Assembly: GCF_014197535.1 (NCBI RefSeq)
Contig: NZ_JACIFV010000016.1
Span: 1-64,000 of the forward strand
Reading direction: 5' to 3'
Source of the DNA: Rhizobium aethiopicum
GTDB taxonomy: Bacteria > Pseudomonadota > Alphaproteobacteria > Rhizobiales > Rhizobiaceae
Length of the DNA: 64,000 nucleotides
Shown here: one piece after another, positions 25,094-34,726 of the stretch
Position numbering within the stretch: position 1 is the stretch's first letter
Layout of the letters: each line of letters starts with the position of its first letter
Program-made: the position numbers and the translations under genes
Notes under the pieces: generated by a model
Told to the model about the DNA's origin: nothing
Databases searched by the model: none
Seen by the model: only the letters and a program-made list of their open reading frames with translations

Positions 25094-25923
25094 CCGGCTT
25101 GCCTGGCGCGGCGGCGCTTATAGCGCACGGTTTCGAACCGGGCCGAGAGTGCGTCGTAAAGCAGCAGCCGCCCGATCAGCGGCTCGCCGGCGCCGGTGAT
25201 GAGCTTGATCGCCTCCATCGCCATCATCGTGCCGATGACGCCGGTGAGCGCGCCGATAATGCCGGCTTCGGCGCAGCTGGGAATCAGGCCCGCCGGAGGC
25301 GCCTCGGGAAACAGGTCGCGGTAGCCTGGGTTGGGCGCTCCGTCCTCGGCCGTCTCATAAGGTTTTAGCACCGTCAGCGAACCGTCGAAACGACCGACGG
25401 CACCGGTGACGAGCGGGATACCTGCTTCCTCCGCCGCATCGGCCGCGGCATAACGCGTCTCGAAATTGTCGGAGCCGTCGATCAGGAGATCGAAGCCGGA
25501 TAACTGACGTCGGGCAGTCTCGCGAGAAAAGCGTTCCTCGAAGCGGATGAGCCGCACATGCGGGTTGAGCCTGGCAATGGCCAAGGCGGCGCTTTCGGTT
25601 TTCAGCTCGCCGATCGTGCCGGAATCATGGATCACTTGGCGTTGCAGATTGGACAGCGACACCCGGTCGTCGTCGACGATGCCGAGCGTGCCGATACCGG
25701 CGGCGGCGAGATATTGCAGAATCGGCGCACCGAGCCCGCCGGCGCCGATCACCAGCACGCGGGCGGCTTTGAGTTTCTGCTGGCCTGCGCCGCCGATCTC
25801 GGGCAGCAGGATATGGCGTTGATACCGGGCAATTTCATCGGGGCTGAGAGGTTCCATGGCGGCGATCGTAGCATGGCCGCCGACATCGGGAAAAGCGACA
25901 TCGGGAAAAGCGGTCTCCCTCAT
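25090..25923 (-). CDS. moeB: MoeB/ThiF/HesA family adenylyltransferase
   Basis: E1-like enzyme that adenylates the C-terminus of a sulphur-carrier protein (MoaD or ThiS). It shows the YQRHILLPEIGGAGQQKL opening, the nucleotide motif VIGAGGLGAPILQYLAAAG, DDRVSLSNLQRQ, and the DGSDNFETRYAAADA block. There is no C-terminal rhodanese domain. Two starts are possible: ATG 25923, overlapping the recF stop (ATGA) with GGAAGGG 8 nt upstream, or ATG 25857 (MEPLSPDE), which fits homologous lengths but has no ribosome site. I kept 25923 (277 residues). The extra N-terminus contains a tandem 15-bp duplication. Confidence 0.88.
   Translation of the reverse strand: MRETAFPDVAFPDVGGHATIAAMEPLSPDEIARYQRHILLPEIGGAGQQKLKAARVLVIGAGGLGAPILQYLAAAGIGTLGIVDDDRVSLSNLQRQVIHDSGTIGELKTESAALAIARLNPHVRLIRFEERFSRETARRQLSGFDLLIDGSDNFETRYAAADAAEEAGIPLVTGAVGRFDGSLTVLKPYETAEDGAPNPGYRDLFPEAPPAGLIPSCAEAGIIGALTGVIGTMMAMEAIKLITGAGEPLIGRLLLYDALSARFETVRYKRRRARQAG
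25881..25910. repeat. exact tandem 15-bp duplication
   Basis: CGACATCGGGAAAAG occurs twice in a row. If the MoeB start at 25923 is right, it encodes a duplicated Phe-Pro-Asp-Val-Ala unit in the N-terminal extension. Confidence 0.9.
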
Positions 25924-27044
25924 CCGAACACCCTTCCGTCCGCAACCGTAAAGAACTGCGCCCTGTCGCCGAGGGCCGAGAACATTCCCCGATCCGTTCC
26001 GGTCATGAAGGCCTGGCCGCCCAATCCATCGACGAGGTCGAACAGCGCGGCGCGCCTGTTCTCGTCGAGATGCGCGGCGATCTCGTCGAGCAGCAGGATC
26101 GGCGCATGACCGGTGAGATTGCCGACCAGCCGCGCATGGGCAAGCACCAGGCCGACAAGCAGCGCTTTCTGCTCGCCGGTGGAACACCGCTCCGCCTCCA
26201 TCGCCTTTTCGCGGTGGTGGACGATGAGGTCGGTCCGGTGCGGTCCCTCCAGCGTGCGCCCCGCGCCGGCATCGCGGTAGCGGCTCTCGGCGAGCATCGC
26301 CGCGTAGTCGTCCTCGAGGTCGACCGATGGACGCGAGAACTGGCCGTCCATGAAGCCCGAGAGCTGCAGCGAGACCGATGGGAAAGGCGAACTCTCCAGT
26401 GTTTCCTCGGTCAGCCGGGTCAAGAGGCCGAGCATCTCCTGCCGGGCGAGCGCCATGGCGATGCCGAGGCTTGCCATCTGTTCTTCGATACCCGCAAGCC
26501 AGGAAGGGTCGAAACGGCCTTCGTCCAGCAGCTTGTTGCGGCTGCGCATGGCGCGCTCGAAATCGCTGGCGCGGCGGCCGTGGGCAGGATCGAGCGACAG
26601 CACCAGCCGGTCGAGAAAGCGCCGGCGGTCGGAGGAGGCGCCGGTAAAGAGCCCGTCCATCGCCGGTGTCAGCCAGAGAAGACGCAGGTGATCGGTCAAC
26701 TCGTCGGCGGTTTTTGCCGGGGTGCCGTTGATGCGAAGCCGGCGGGCTGTGGTCTCCTCGCCCGCTTCTATGCCGGTTCCGATCTCGACTTCGCCCTCCA
26801 TGCCGTCAAGCGCCGCGAAGATCGAAAAGCCACCGGCCGCCCCGACGCGGGTAATATCGCCATAGGCGGCTCGGCGCAGGCCGCGGCCGGGCGAAAGCAG
26901 CGAGACCGCCTCCATGAGATTGGTCTTGCCGGCGCCATTGTCTCCGGTCAGCACGGCATGCCGACCGTCGAGACTGAGGCTCGCGGCCGCATAATTGCGG
27001 AAGTCTGTCAGCTTCAGACGCGAAAGAGAGACCTTATGCGGCAT
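25920..27044 (-). CDS. recF: DNA replication and repair protein RecF
   Basis: SMC-like ATPase of the RecFOR gap-repair pathway. The 374 residues have Walker A GDNGAGKTNL (about 34-43), the YAAASLSLDGRHAVL start typical of the family, the ABC signature CSTGEQKALL and Walker B ILLLDEIAAHLD. Length is as usual. It is the first gene of a three-gene minus-strand operon and is not next to dnaN or gyrB here, which is normal for alphaproteobacteria. The partner recR is at 11.2-11.8 kb. Confidence 0.96.
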   Translation of the reverse strand: MPHKVSLSRLKLTDFRNYAAASLSLDGRHAVLTGDNGAGKTNLMEAVSLLSPGRGLRRAAYGDITRVGAAGGFSIFAALDGMEGEVEIGTGIEAGEETTARRLRINGTPAKTADELTDHLRLLWLTPAMDGLFTGASSDRRRFLDRLVLSLDPAHGRRASDFERAMRSRNKLLDEGRFDPSWLAGIEEQMASLGIAMALARQEMLGLLTRLTEETLESSPFPSVSLQLSGFMDGQFSRPSVDLEDDYAAMLAESRYRDAGAGRTLEGPHRTDLIVHHREKAMEAERCSTGEQKALLVGLVLAHARLVGNLTGHAPILLLDEIAAHLDENRRAALFDLVDGLGGQAFMTGTDRGMFSALGDRAQFFTVADGRVFG

Positions 27045-27425
27045 TGCGTATCCGGGTTCGTGAAGCGTGACAGCTAAGCCGAAGCGGCGCGGATGGCAAG
27101 CTCGCCCCTTCGCGCCGCGGATCGCGCGCGCTTCACCGCAAGCATCGTAAACATGAAAGATTCCGGAACTTTTCGGTACTGTTTTTCAGAAATCCGCAAA
27201 AAATACAACCGCATCAGAGGCGTCCGAGATTGGGCGTCAGCCGGCCACAGTCATCGTCGGCGTTCTCGGATCGCCTGCGTGGCAGGGCTTCTGCGACATT
27301 CCTCGGTGGCTGCTGACGTAACGTAATGCCCAGAAAAAGTCGGTTGAATTTTGCAACTGCCGGGTTGCGTTATCCCGGGAAAACGATATGGTGAACAAAA
27401 GGTTCATGTATAAGAGAGTGGTGAA
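27045..27425. other. 381-bp divergent intergenic region, recF / XRE regulator
   Basis: No ORF with a ribosome site and no repeat of the window's families is visible. It must hold promoters for recF (minus) and the XRE gene (plus). TTGCGT and TATGGT at about 27366-27393 (16-bp spacer) are a weak promoter candidate for the XRE gene. Confidence 0.4.
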
Positions 27426-27791
27426 GTGGCAGATCCGGTCGATATCATTGTTGGTCGCAACATCAGACAGCTTCGCGCCATTCGTCGTGTTTCCCAGCTC
27501 GAGCTCGGTGAAGCACTCGGACTGACTTTCCAGCAGATCCAGAAATATGAAAAGGGAACGAACCGCGTGTCAGCCAGCAAGCTGCATCAGATCGCGGTCT
27601 TTCTCGGTGTCGAGATCTCCGCCCTCTTCGAGGGGACGGATATATCGGAATTCGGCGGCCGTATCGAACTCAGTCCTGATGCCTATGCCCTTGCGCTGAG
27701 CTACGACAAGCTGAACTCGGCGGCAGGCAAGGAAGCGGTCAAGACCATCCTTACACTCATGAGCGGCGAAGCGGTCGATAGCGCCGCCTGA
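27426..27791 (+). CDS. XRE family helix-turn-helix regulator
   Basis: A 121-residue DNA-binding protein. The HTH_3 domain covers about 8-65 (IRQLRAIRRVSQLELGEALG, FQQIQKYEKGTNRVS as recognition region, KLHQIAVFLGVEISALFEG). A short C-terminal helix bundle (70-120) may dimerise. This size and sequence are common in Rhizobiales, with several paralogues per genome. The start is a GTG with GAGAG upstream; the nearby ATG at 27406 is out of frame. The target is unknown. Confidence 0.88.
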   Translation: MADPVDIIVGRNIRQLRAIRRVSQLELGEALGLTFQQIQKYEKGTNRVSASKLHQIAVFLGVEISALFEGTDISEFGGRIELSPDAYALALSYDKLNSAAGKEAVKTILTLMSGEAVDSAA

Positions 27792-27912
27792 TCCCGCTGA
27801 AGCGGTCAGCTGACGTCGGGAGAAGCAAGACTTCTTCAGAGGGACGACCTCCGAACCATGTCGGGGGCTGCCTGTCCCCAGCGGTAGACGCATTTCGCGA
27901 CGCGCTGGTGAA

Positions 27913-28113
27913 TCAGTGAATCTCGCACCCATGCAACGCCGTCAGCAGCTCGTCCTGCGTCTGGTGGCCGGCATGGTAGAGGTCGATCGCGATACTGGCG
28001 ATGGAAAGGCCCTGCTGGCTGCGAAGCTTGATGTTGCGCTCGGCACACCATGTGTAGATGGCGCCGGCGAGAACGTCGACATCTTCGGACTGAGAGGAAA
28101 AGGCTGGCGCCAT
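27913..28113 (-). CDS. small hypothetical protein (66 aa)
   Basis: A 66-residue ORF of unknown family. It has rhizobial codon use and a balanced composition with an AGAIYTWCAERNIKL helix and an ASIAIDLYHAGHQTQDELL helix, and ends CEIH. I used the ATG at 28113; the frame stays open upstream to 28167 but that part reads through a repeat. It is convergent with the XRE gene and lies between it and mosaic repeat copy 3. I think it is a real gene, but there is no clear strong ribosome site. Confidence 0.6.
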   Translation of the reverse strand: MAPAFSSQSEDVDVLAGAIYTWCAERNIKLRSQQGLSIASIAIDLYHAGHQTQDELLTALHGCEIH

Positions 28114-28140
28114 GATGGATACTCTTGCTTCGTGGTCCCC

Positions 28141-28245
28141 GTTAGAGCGCCTGCGTCCAATGGACACGCCGGAAACGCTCTGTCGCTCTGAAACTGCGCA
28201 TCACCCCCCGGACATCGATTCCGAGCTCCTGGGTCATGCGCTGAC
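28141..28245 (+). repeat. two-hairpin mosaic repeat, copy 3 (degenerate)
   Basis: First module AGAGCG ... CGCTCT enclosing GTCC-AAT-GGAC; linker with CTCTGAAACTGCGCATC; the second module keeps ATCGATTCCGA but its stem has decayed. It ends in GGGTCATGCGCTGA, a worn form of the copy-2 end. Confidence 0.7.
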
Positions 28246-28416
28246 GGCAGAGATTGGAGTCATTTTAAAAACTTGCAAGCGGCATCATCGGGCTGCGTTA
28301 ACGCAAGTTCCTGTTCCGATCGGGCGCCGTGTCGATCTGGAACAGTTTGCGCGGCAGATCTGGAACAGACCGCCTGGCATGAACTGCCCATGTCCAAAAT
28401 CAGGATTTGCGGGCGC

Positions 28417-28449
28417 AAAAAAGCCGAAGACGTTTCCGTCCCCGGCTTT
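28417..28449 (-). terminator. intrinsic terminator of dnaJ
   Basis: Minus strand: AAAGCCGGGGACG-GAAA-CGTCTTCGGCTTT, a 13-bp stem closed by a GNRA-type tetraloop. Two U-G wobbles exist only in the minus-strand RNA, and T residues follow. It starts 25 bp after the dnaJ stop. Confidence 0.9.
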
Positions 28450-28473
28450 CGCGATTGCCTATCGACCGACGGC

Positions 28474-29601
28474 TCAGCCTTCGAAGAATTCCTTCATCCG
28501 GGCAAAGAAACCCGTCGACTCCGGATTGTTCTCCTTGGAGGAAATCTGCTCGAATTCCTGCAGCAGTTCGCGCTGACGCTTGGTGAGCTTTTGCGGTGTC
28601 TCGATCTGGATCTGGATATAAAGGTCGCCCGTCTGCGCCGAACGCAGCACCGGCATGCCCTTGCCCTTGAGACGGAACTGTTTGCCGGCCTGGGTGCCCT
28701 CAGGCACGCTCACCCGCGATTTGGTGCCGTCGAGCGTCGCCACGTCGAAGGTTCCGCCGAGAGCAGCCGTCGTCATCGAGATCGGCACGGCGCAATAGAG
28801 ATCGGCTCCGTCGCGCTGGTAGAATTCATGCGGCTTCACCGACAGGAAGATATAAAGATCGCCGGCCGGTCCGCCGCGAGCCCCGGCTTCGCCCTCGCCC
28901 TGCAGGCGGATGCGCGTGCCGTCCTCGATGCCGGCGGGAATATTGACGGAGAGCGACCGCTCTTCCGTCACCCGGCCCTGGCCGTGGCACTTCGGACACG
29001 GATCGGGAATGATCTGGCCGCGGCCGTGGCAGGTCGGGCAGGTCCGCTCGATCGAGAAGAAGCCCTGCGCCGCGCGCACGCGGCCCGTGCCCTGGCAGGT
29101 GCCGCAGTTCTTCGGCTGCGTGCCGGGCTTGGCGCCCGAACCCGAACAGACGTCGCAGGTGATGGAAGTGGGAACGCGGATCTGCGCCGTCTTGCCCGAG
29201 AAAGCCTCTTCCAGCGTTATTTCCATATTGTAGCGAAGATCGGCGCCGCGCTCGCGGCCTCCCGCAGAGCGCTGGCGCGCCCGTCCGCCGCCCATCATCT
29301 CGCCGAAAATATCTTCGAAGATGTCGGAGAAGCCTCCGCCGGCAAAGCCGCCGCCACCGCCGCCCATGCCGCCGTGCTCGAAGGCTGCGTGGCCATAACG
29401 ATCATAGGCTGCCCGCTTCTGCGGGTCCTTGAGCATTTCATAGGCTTCGTTGATTTCCTTGAACTTCCGTTCGGCTTCCTTGTCATCCGGGTTCTTGTCC
29501 GGGTGATATTTCATCGCCAGCTTTCGGAAGGCGCTCTTCAGCTCTTTCTCGTCCGCCGATTTGGCTACACCCAGAGTTTCGTAAAAGTCCGCTTTTGCCA
29601 T
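28474..29601 (-). CDS. dnaJ: chaperone DnaJ
   Basis: Co-chaperone that stimulates the DnaK ATPase and delivers substrates. The 375 residues contain the J domain with His33-Pro34-Asp35, a Gly/Phe-rich linker (about 76-110), four zinc-binding CxxCxGxG repeats (CDVCSGSG, CGTCQGTG, CPTCHGRG, CPKCHGQG) and the C-terminal substrate domains. Full-length type I DnaJ. It follows dnaK by 85 bp and ends at a strong terminator. Confidence 0.98.
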   Translation of the reverse strand: MAKADFYETLGVAKSADEKELKSAFRKLAMKYHPDKNPDDKEAERKFKEINEAYEMLKDPQKRAAYDRYGHAAFEHGGMGGGGGGFAGGGFSDIFEDIFGEMMGGGRARQRSAGGRERGADLRYNMEITLEEAFSGKTAQIRVPTSITCDVCSGSGAKPGTQPKNCGTCQGTGRVRAAQGFFSIERTCPTCHGRGQIIPDPCPKCHGQGRVTEERSLSVNIPAGIEDGTRIRLQGEGEAGARGGPAGDLYIFLSVKPHEFYQRDGADLYCAVPISMTTAALGGTFDVATLDGTKSRVSVPEGTQAGKQFRLKGKGMPVLRSAQTGDLYIQIQIETPQKLTKRQRELLQEFEQISSKENNPESTGFFARMKEFFEG

Positions 29602-29614
29602 TAAGGATTAAACC

Positions 29615-29650
29615 CCGGAAATGGATTTCCGGCTGCCATGGTGAGCAGCC
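29615..29650 (-). promoter_or_regulatory. intercistronic hairpins between dnaK and dnaJ
   Basis: CCGGAAAT-GG-ATTTCCGG (29615-29632) partly overlaps GGCTG ... CAGCC (29631-29650); only one of the two can form fully. They could set the relative dnaK/dnaJ level by partial termination or mRNA stabilisation. Confidence 0.4.
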
Positions 29651-29686
29651 GGATCAGGTGTTGAAGCATAACCACGCCGCCGCGGA

Positions 29687-31603
<1,917 letters not shown>

Positions 31604-31689
31604 GTCATTCTCTCCTTGAAGCAAGCTGTCGGAACCCCCAGAAGGCATTTCCCTGACAGCCCCTTACGGGATGGGTCTACTTGAGATTA

Positions 31690-31705
31690 CGCAATCGTGA
31701 TTGCG
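31690..31705. promoter_or_regulatory. 16-bp palindrome in the dnaK leader
   Basis: CGCAATC-GT-GATTGCG lies just downstream of the predicted dnaK start site. It is not the CIRCE sequence. It could be a repressor site, or a 5' hairpin (CGCAAT-CACG-ATTGCG) in the mRNA. Confidence 0.4.
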
Positions 31706-31716
31706 GTGATGCGGCG

Positions 31717-31746
31717 TATATAAGGAGCGGTTTTCTGGACTGCAAG
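31717..31746 (-). promoter_or_regulatory. putative dnaK promoter (heat-shock type)
   Basis: Minus strand CTTGCA (31746-31741), 17-bp spacer, TTATATA (31723-31717) preceded by CC. This resembles rhizobial RpoH promoters (CTTGAA ... CCATAT) but also a sigma70 site. Start of transcription near 31710. Confidence 0.5.
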
Positions 31747-31885
31747 GCGGGAAATAGCCCGGAATCCAGCAAAACGAATGTGTTGCCTTCAATTTTCGCA
31801 GCAGCCGGGAAAGCGGTCGCCCGATCCCCCGAAAGCGTGCGATTTCTAGGATATATGGCTTGCGCCGGGCATGCAGCACGGAATC

Positions 31886-34213
31886 TCATTGACCCATGAT
31901 CAAGTCGAGCAGGGTCGTGCGCCGGGGCTGCACCGAAGAGGTCGTCTGCGGCCCACCGACATCGCCGGGCGGCACGATGCCGTCGTAGCCTGAACCGCCG
32001 CCTTCGGCAACGTCTGCAGGCGGAACAGGGCCGTTGCCGGGGCCTGCCCGCTGTTGCCGGACAGGCGCCTGCGGATAACGCTCGGCATTCTCGCCGCCGC
32101 CGAACACGCCGGAAATGATGCCGCCGATCGTCGTCGGTGGCGGCACTTCGGCCGTGACCGGCTGCCCGCCGTCGGGCGCTGCCTGCGCCATCGGCTGGCC
32201 GCTGTTCGGATTGTCGATCAGCTGGCCGTTGCCAAAGAGCGGCGCCGGCGAAAGACCCTTGTGGGCGGCGATCATGAATTCCTTCCAGGCCTTGGCTGGA
32301 AGACCGCCGCCGGTCACCTTCTTCATCGGCTTGCCGTCGTCATTGCCGAACCAGACGCCGGTCGTGAGGTTGCTGGTGAAGCCGACGAACAGCGCGTCGC
32401 GCGAATTCTGCGTCGTGCCAGTCTTGCCCGCCGCCTGCCAGCCGGGAATCTTGGCACTCTTGCCGGTGCCGTTTTCGATGACGCCCATCATCATCGTGTC
32501 CATCTGCGCGGCGATCTGCTCGGAAAGCACGCGCGGCGGACTGTCGTAGGTATTTTCGTAGAGAACCTTGCCCTCGGCGGTCGTCACCCGGCGGATGACG
32601 TGCGGCGTCGCCTTGTAGCCGCCGTTCATGAAGGCGGCATAGGAGGCGGTCAGTTCCATCAGCGACACTTCGGACGTCCCGAGCGCAATCGAGGCGTTCG
32701 GCTGCAGCTCGCTTTCGATCCCGAGCCGGTGGGCGAGTTTGATCACCTGATCCGGCCCGTCATACATCACCAGCTGCGCGGCCACCGTGTTCAGCGACTT
32801 GGCGAGCGCGGTGGCGAGCGTCACTTCGCCATTGTATTTCTTCTCGTAATTCTCCGGCGTCCAGTCGCCGATGCGGATCGGCGCGTCGTTGAACACCGAA
32901 AAAGGCGTCAGCCCTTTTTCCAGCGCCGCGGTATAGACGAAGGGTTTGAACGAAGATCCCGGCTGGCGCTTGGCCTTGACGGCGCGGTTGAACTGGCTCG
33001 TCGCATAGTCTCTGCCGCCGACGAGTGCCCGGATCGCCCCGGTGCCGTCGATCGAGACCAGGGCCGCCTGCGACGCGTCGAGCTTGACTCCCTCCTTGTC
33101 GAGCACGTCGACCAGCGACTGCTCGGCCTTCTTCTCCAGCGATTTGTCGATCGTCGTATCGACGACGATGTCTTCCTTGACGTCGCCGATCAGGCCCGGC
33201 AATTCGTCCATGACCATATCGGCGACATAATGCCCGGCGCCCGACCAGTAGCTCTTGGCCGAAGCCGGGGTCTGCGACATCGCTGTCTTGACCTCGGAAT
33301 CGGTGATGAAACCCTGCTCGCGCATCGCCGCGAGCACGAGCTGGGCGCGCGCATTCGCCGCTTCCGCGTCGCGGGCCGGCGAAAGCCGCGAAGGCGCCTT
33401 GAGCAGGCCGGCCAGCACCGCGGCCTCGCCGAGGTTTACGTCCCGCGCCGATTTGTTGAAATAGCGGCGTGAGGCCGCCTCGACGCCATAGGCGTTCGAT
33501 CCGAAGAACACCCGGTTGAGATACATCGCAAGAATCTGGTCCTTGGTGTATTTCTGCTCCAGCCAGAGCGCCAGCAGCACTTCCTGCACCTTGCGTTCCA
33601 GCGTTCTCTCGGGGGAGAGAAAGAGGTTCTTGGCAAGCTGCTGCGTCAGCGTCGAGCCGCCCTGCACCATGTGGCCGGCCGTGAAATTGGTGACGATCGC
33701 CCGGCCGAGGCCGAGCGGATCGACGCCGAAATGCGAATAAAAACGCCGATCTTCGATGGCGATGACGGCTTCGGGAATATAGGGCGACATGTTTTCGAGC
33801 GACAGCGCCTCGCCGCCGGTGGCGCCGCGATTGGCAATGACGCTGCCGTCGACGGCGGTGATCTTGACGTTCGGCGGCCGCTCGGGGATCGCCCACGTGC
33901 TGGCGCTCGGCATGCGCGAGCCGTAATAGAGGACAAGCCCGGCAACGCCGATGCCGGCCCAGATGAAAAGCACGACGCACCAGTAGACGACGCCGCGCAG
34001 GAAGCCGAAAAGGCCGCCGCCTTCACGCTCCCGCGGCTCACGCCGCCGCTGGCGGGCGGCACGCTGCGGCGGGGGCTTGGAGCCGCCGCGCCGCGCGGAT
34101 CTGCTTCCGATGACGCGGTCGTCGGCGTCGAGCGAAAATTCATCATCGTCGCGGGCCGGACGGCCGCTGAAGGACGGTTCGATTCTGTCGCCTGATTTGC
34201 CTCTGCCTGCCAT
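31886..34213 (-). CDS. class A penicillin-binding protein (PBP1A-type glycosyltransferase/transpeptidase)
   Basis: Bifunctional peptidoglycan synthase. It has a cytoplasmic basic tail (1-70), one membrane helix (about 74-97), a GT51 domain with catalytic Glu154 in IEDRRFYSH and the GGSTLTQQLAKN block, and a transpeptidase domain with SxxK at 420-423 (Ser420 nucleophile), SLN at 473-475 and KTGT at 597-600. The 775-residue chain ends in a Gly/Pro/Gln-rich tail. A perfect TTAA-N7-TTAA box stands about 195 bp upstream, so cell-cycle control by CtrA is possible. Confidence 0.95.
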   Translation of the reverse strand: MAGRGKSGDRIEPSFSGRPARDDDEFSLDADDRVIGSRSARRGGSKPPPQRAARQRRREPREREGGGLFGFLRGVVYWCVVLFIWAGIGVAGLVLYYGSRMPSASTWAIPERPPNVKITAVDGSVIANRGATGGEALSLENMSPYIPEAVIAIEDRRFYSHFGVDPLGLGRAIVTNFTAGHMVQGGSTLTQQLAKNLFLSPERTLERKVQEVLLALWLEQKYTKDQILAMYLNRVFFGSNAYGVEAASRRYFNKSARDVNLGEAAVLAGLLKAPSRLSPARDAEAANARAQLVLAAMREQGFITDSEVKTAMSQTPASAKSYWSGAGHYVADMVMDELPGLIGDVKEDIVVDTTIDKSLEKKAEQSLVDVLDKEGVKLDASQAALVSIDGTGAIRALVGGRDYATSQFNRAVKAKRQPGSSFKPFVYTAALEKGLTPFSVFNDAPIRIGDWTPENYEKKYNGEVTLATALAKSLNTVAAQLVMYDGPDQVIKLAHRLGIESELQPNASIALGTSEVSLMELTASYAAFMNGGYKATPHVIRRVTTAEGKVLYENTYDSPPRVLSEQIAAQMDTMMMGVIENGTGKSAKIPGWQAAGKTGTTQNSRDALFVGFTSNLTTGVWFGNDDGKPMKKVTGGGLPAKAWKEFMIAAHKGLSPAPLFGNGQLIDNPNSGQPMAQAAPDGGQPVTAEVPPPTTIGGIISGVFGGGENAERYPQAPVRQQRAGPGNGPVPPADVAEGGGSGYDGIVPPGDVGGPQTTSSVQPRRTTLLDLIMGQ

Positions 34214-34273
34214 CGCGGACCGGTCGCATCCCCTGTTCGATCGCGAAGCCCACTTCGCATAACGGCGCCCTGT

Positions 34274-34375
34274 TACAGCGCCCGGCGTCTCCTCAGACGC
34301 GCGAAGGACGCTGTAGCACTTTGAAGTGTTGCATAATTTTGTCCTTAAACTGATTTCGGTTTAAGGACCTATGCG
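34274..34375 (+). repeat. two-hairpin mosaic repeat, copy 4 (complete)
   Basis: First module ACAGCG ... CGCTGT enclosing GCGTCT-CCTC-AGACGC; linker GCACTTTGAAGTGTTGCAT; second module GTCCTTAAAC-TGATTTCG-GTTTAAGGAC. This is the best-preserved copy, in the PBP1A upstream region. Confidence 0.85.
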
Positions 34376-34407
34376 CGATCATCCGAGTGAACTGTAATTG
34401 CGGCGAT

Positions 34408-34422
34408 TTAACGGGGTGTTAA
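34408..34422. promoter_or_regulatory. CtrA-type box TTAA-N7-TTAA
   Basis: TTAA-CGGGGTG-TTAA, exact match to the full CtrA site of alphaproteobacteria. It lies 195 bp before PBP1A (minus) and upstream of the plus-strand small RNA candidate at 34550-34664. Confidence 0.6.
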
Positions 34423-34549
34423 AGGACGACAAGCGATGAGAGCCGCACTATCGAAGCCGCGCAGTCATGACCAGGGCCGGGGCGCGGTGCGCACGATTTT
34501 CGAATTAGGAATTAATGCGGCGAGCGGAACCAATAGGCTCGACGACTGT

Positions 34550-34664
34550 TTATGGAGAAGCGGGACAGCCCCTCACGTCCCGCGAATGATCGGCCGTCTC
34601 CCCTCAACGCGCGCCGATCGACATCAGGCCCGGTGCATCCCCCCAAGGAGCGCCGGGCTTTTTT
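34550..34664 (+). ncRNA. candidate small RNA with three C-rich hairpin loops
   Basis: Three consecutive stems: GCGGGAC/GTCCCGC (34560-34583, loop AGCCCCTCAC), GATCGGC/GCCGATC (34588-34619, loop with TCTCCCCTCAAC) and a terminator GCCCGG/CCGGGC (34628-34658, loop with ATCCCCCCAAGG) ending in TTTTTT. All three loops show unpaired C-rich, anti-Shine-Dalgarno-like sequence, as in the alpha-r7/alpha-r14 and 'cuckoo' sRNA families of Rhizobiales. No ORF with a ribosome site precedes the terminator. The 5' end is estimated. An 82-residue frame over it is not convincing. Confidence 0.6.
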
Positions 34665-34697
34665 GTGGCTCCGCTTTCCAGTGATTCTGTCGCAGAA

Positions 34698-34719
34698 AGG
34701 GCGGCATCGCTGCCGCCCT
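34698..34719 (-). terminator. intrinsic terminator of the RD-rich SH3 gene
   Basis: Minus strand: AGGGCGGCA-GCGA-TGCCGCCCT then TTCTG. It begins 8 bp after the stop codon of the SH3 gene. Confidence 0.75.
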
Positions 34720-34726
34720 CGATGTT

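Noticed and set aside
34436..34684. 82-codon plus-strand ORF in the PBP1A-SH3 gap
   Set aside because: No convincing ribosome site, and it runs over three hairpins and ends past the terminator; the region fits a structured RNA better.
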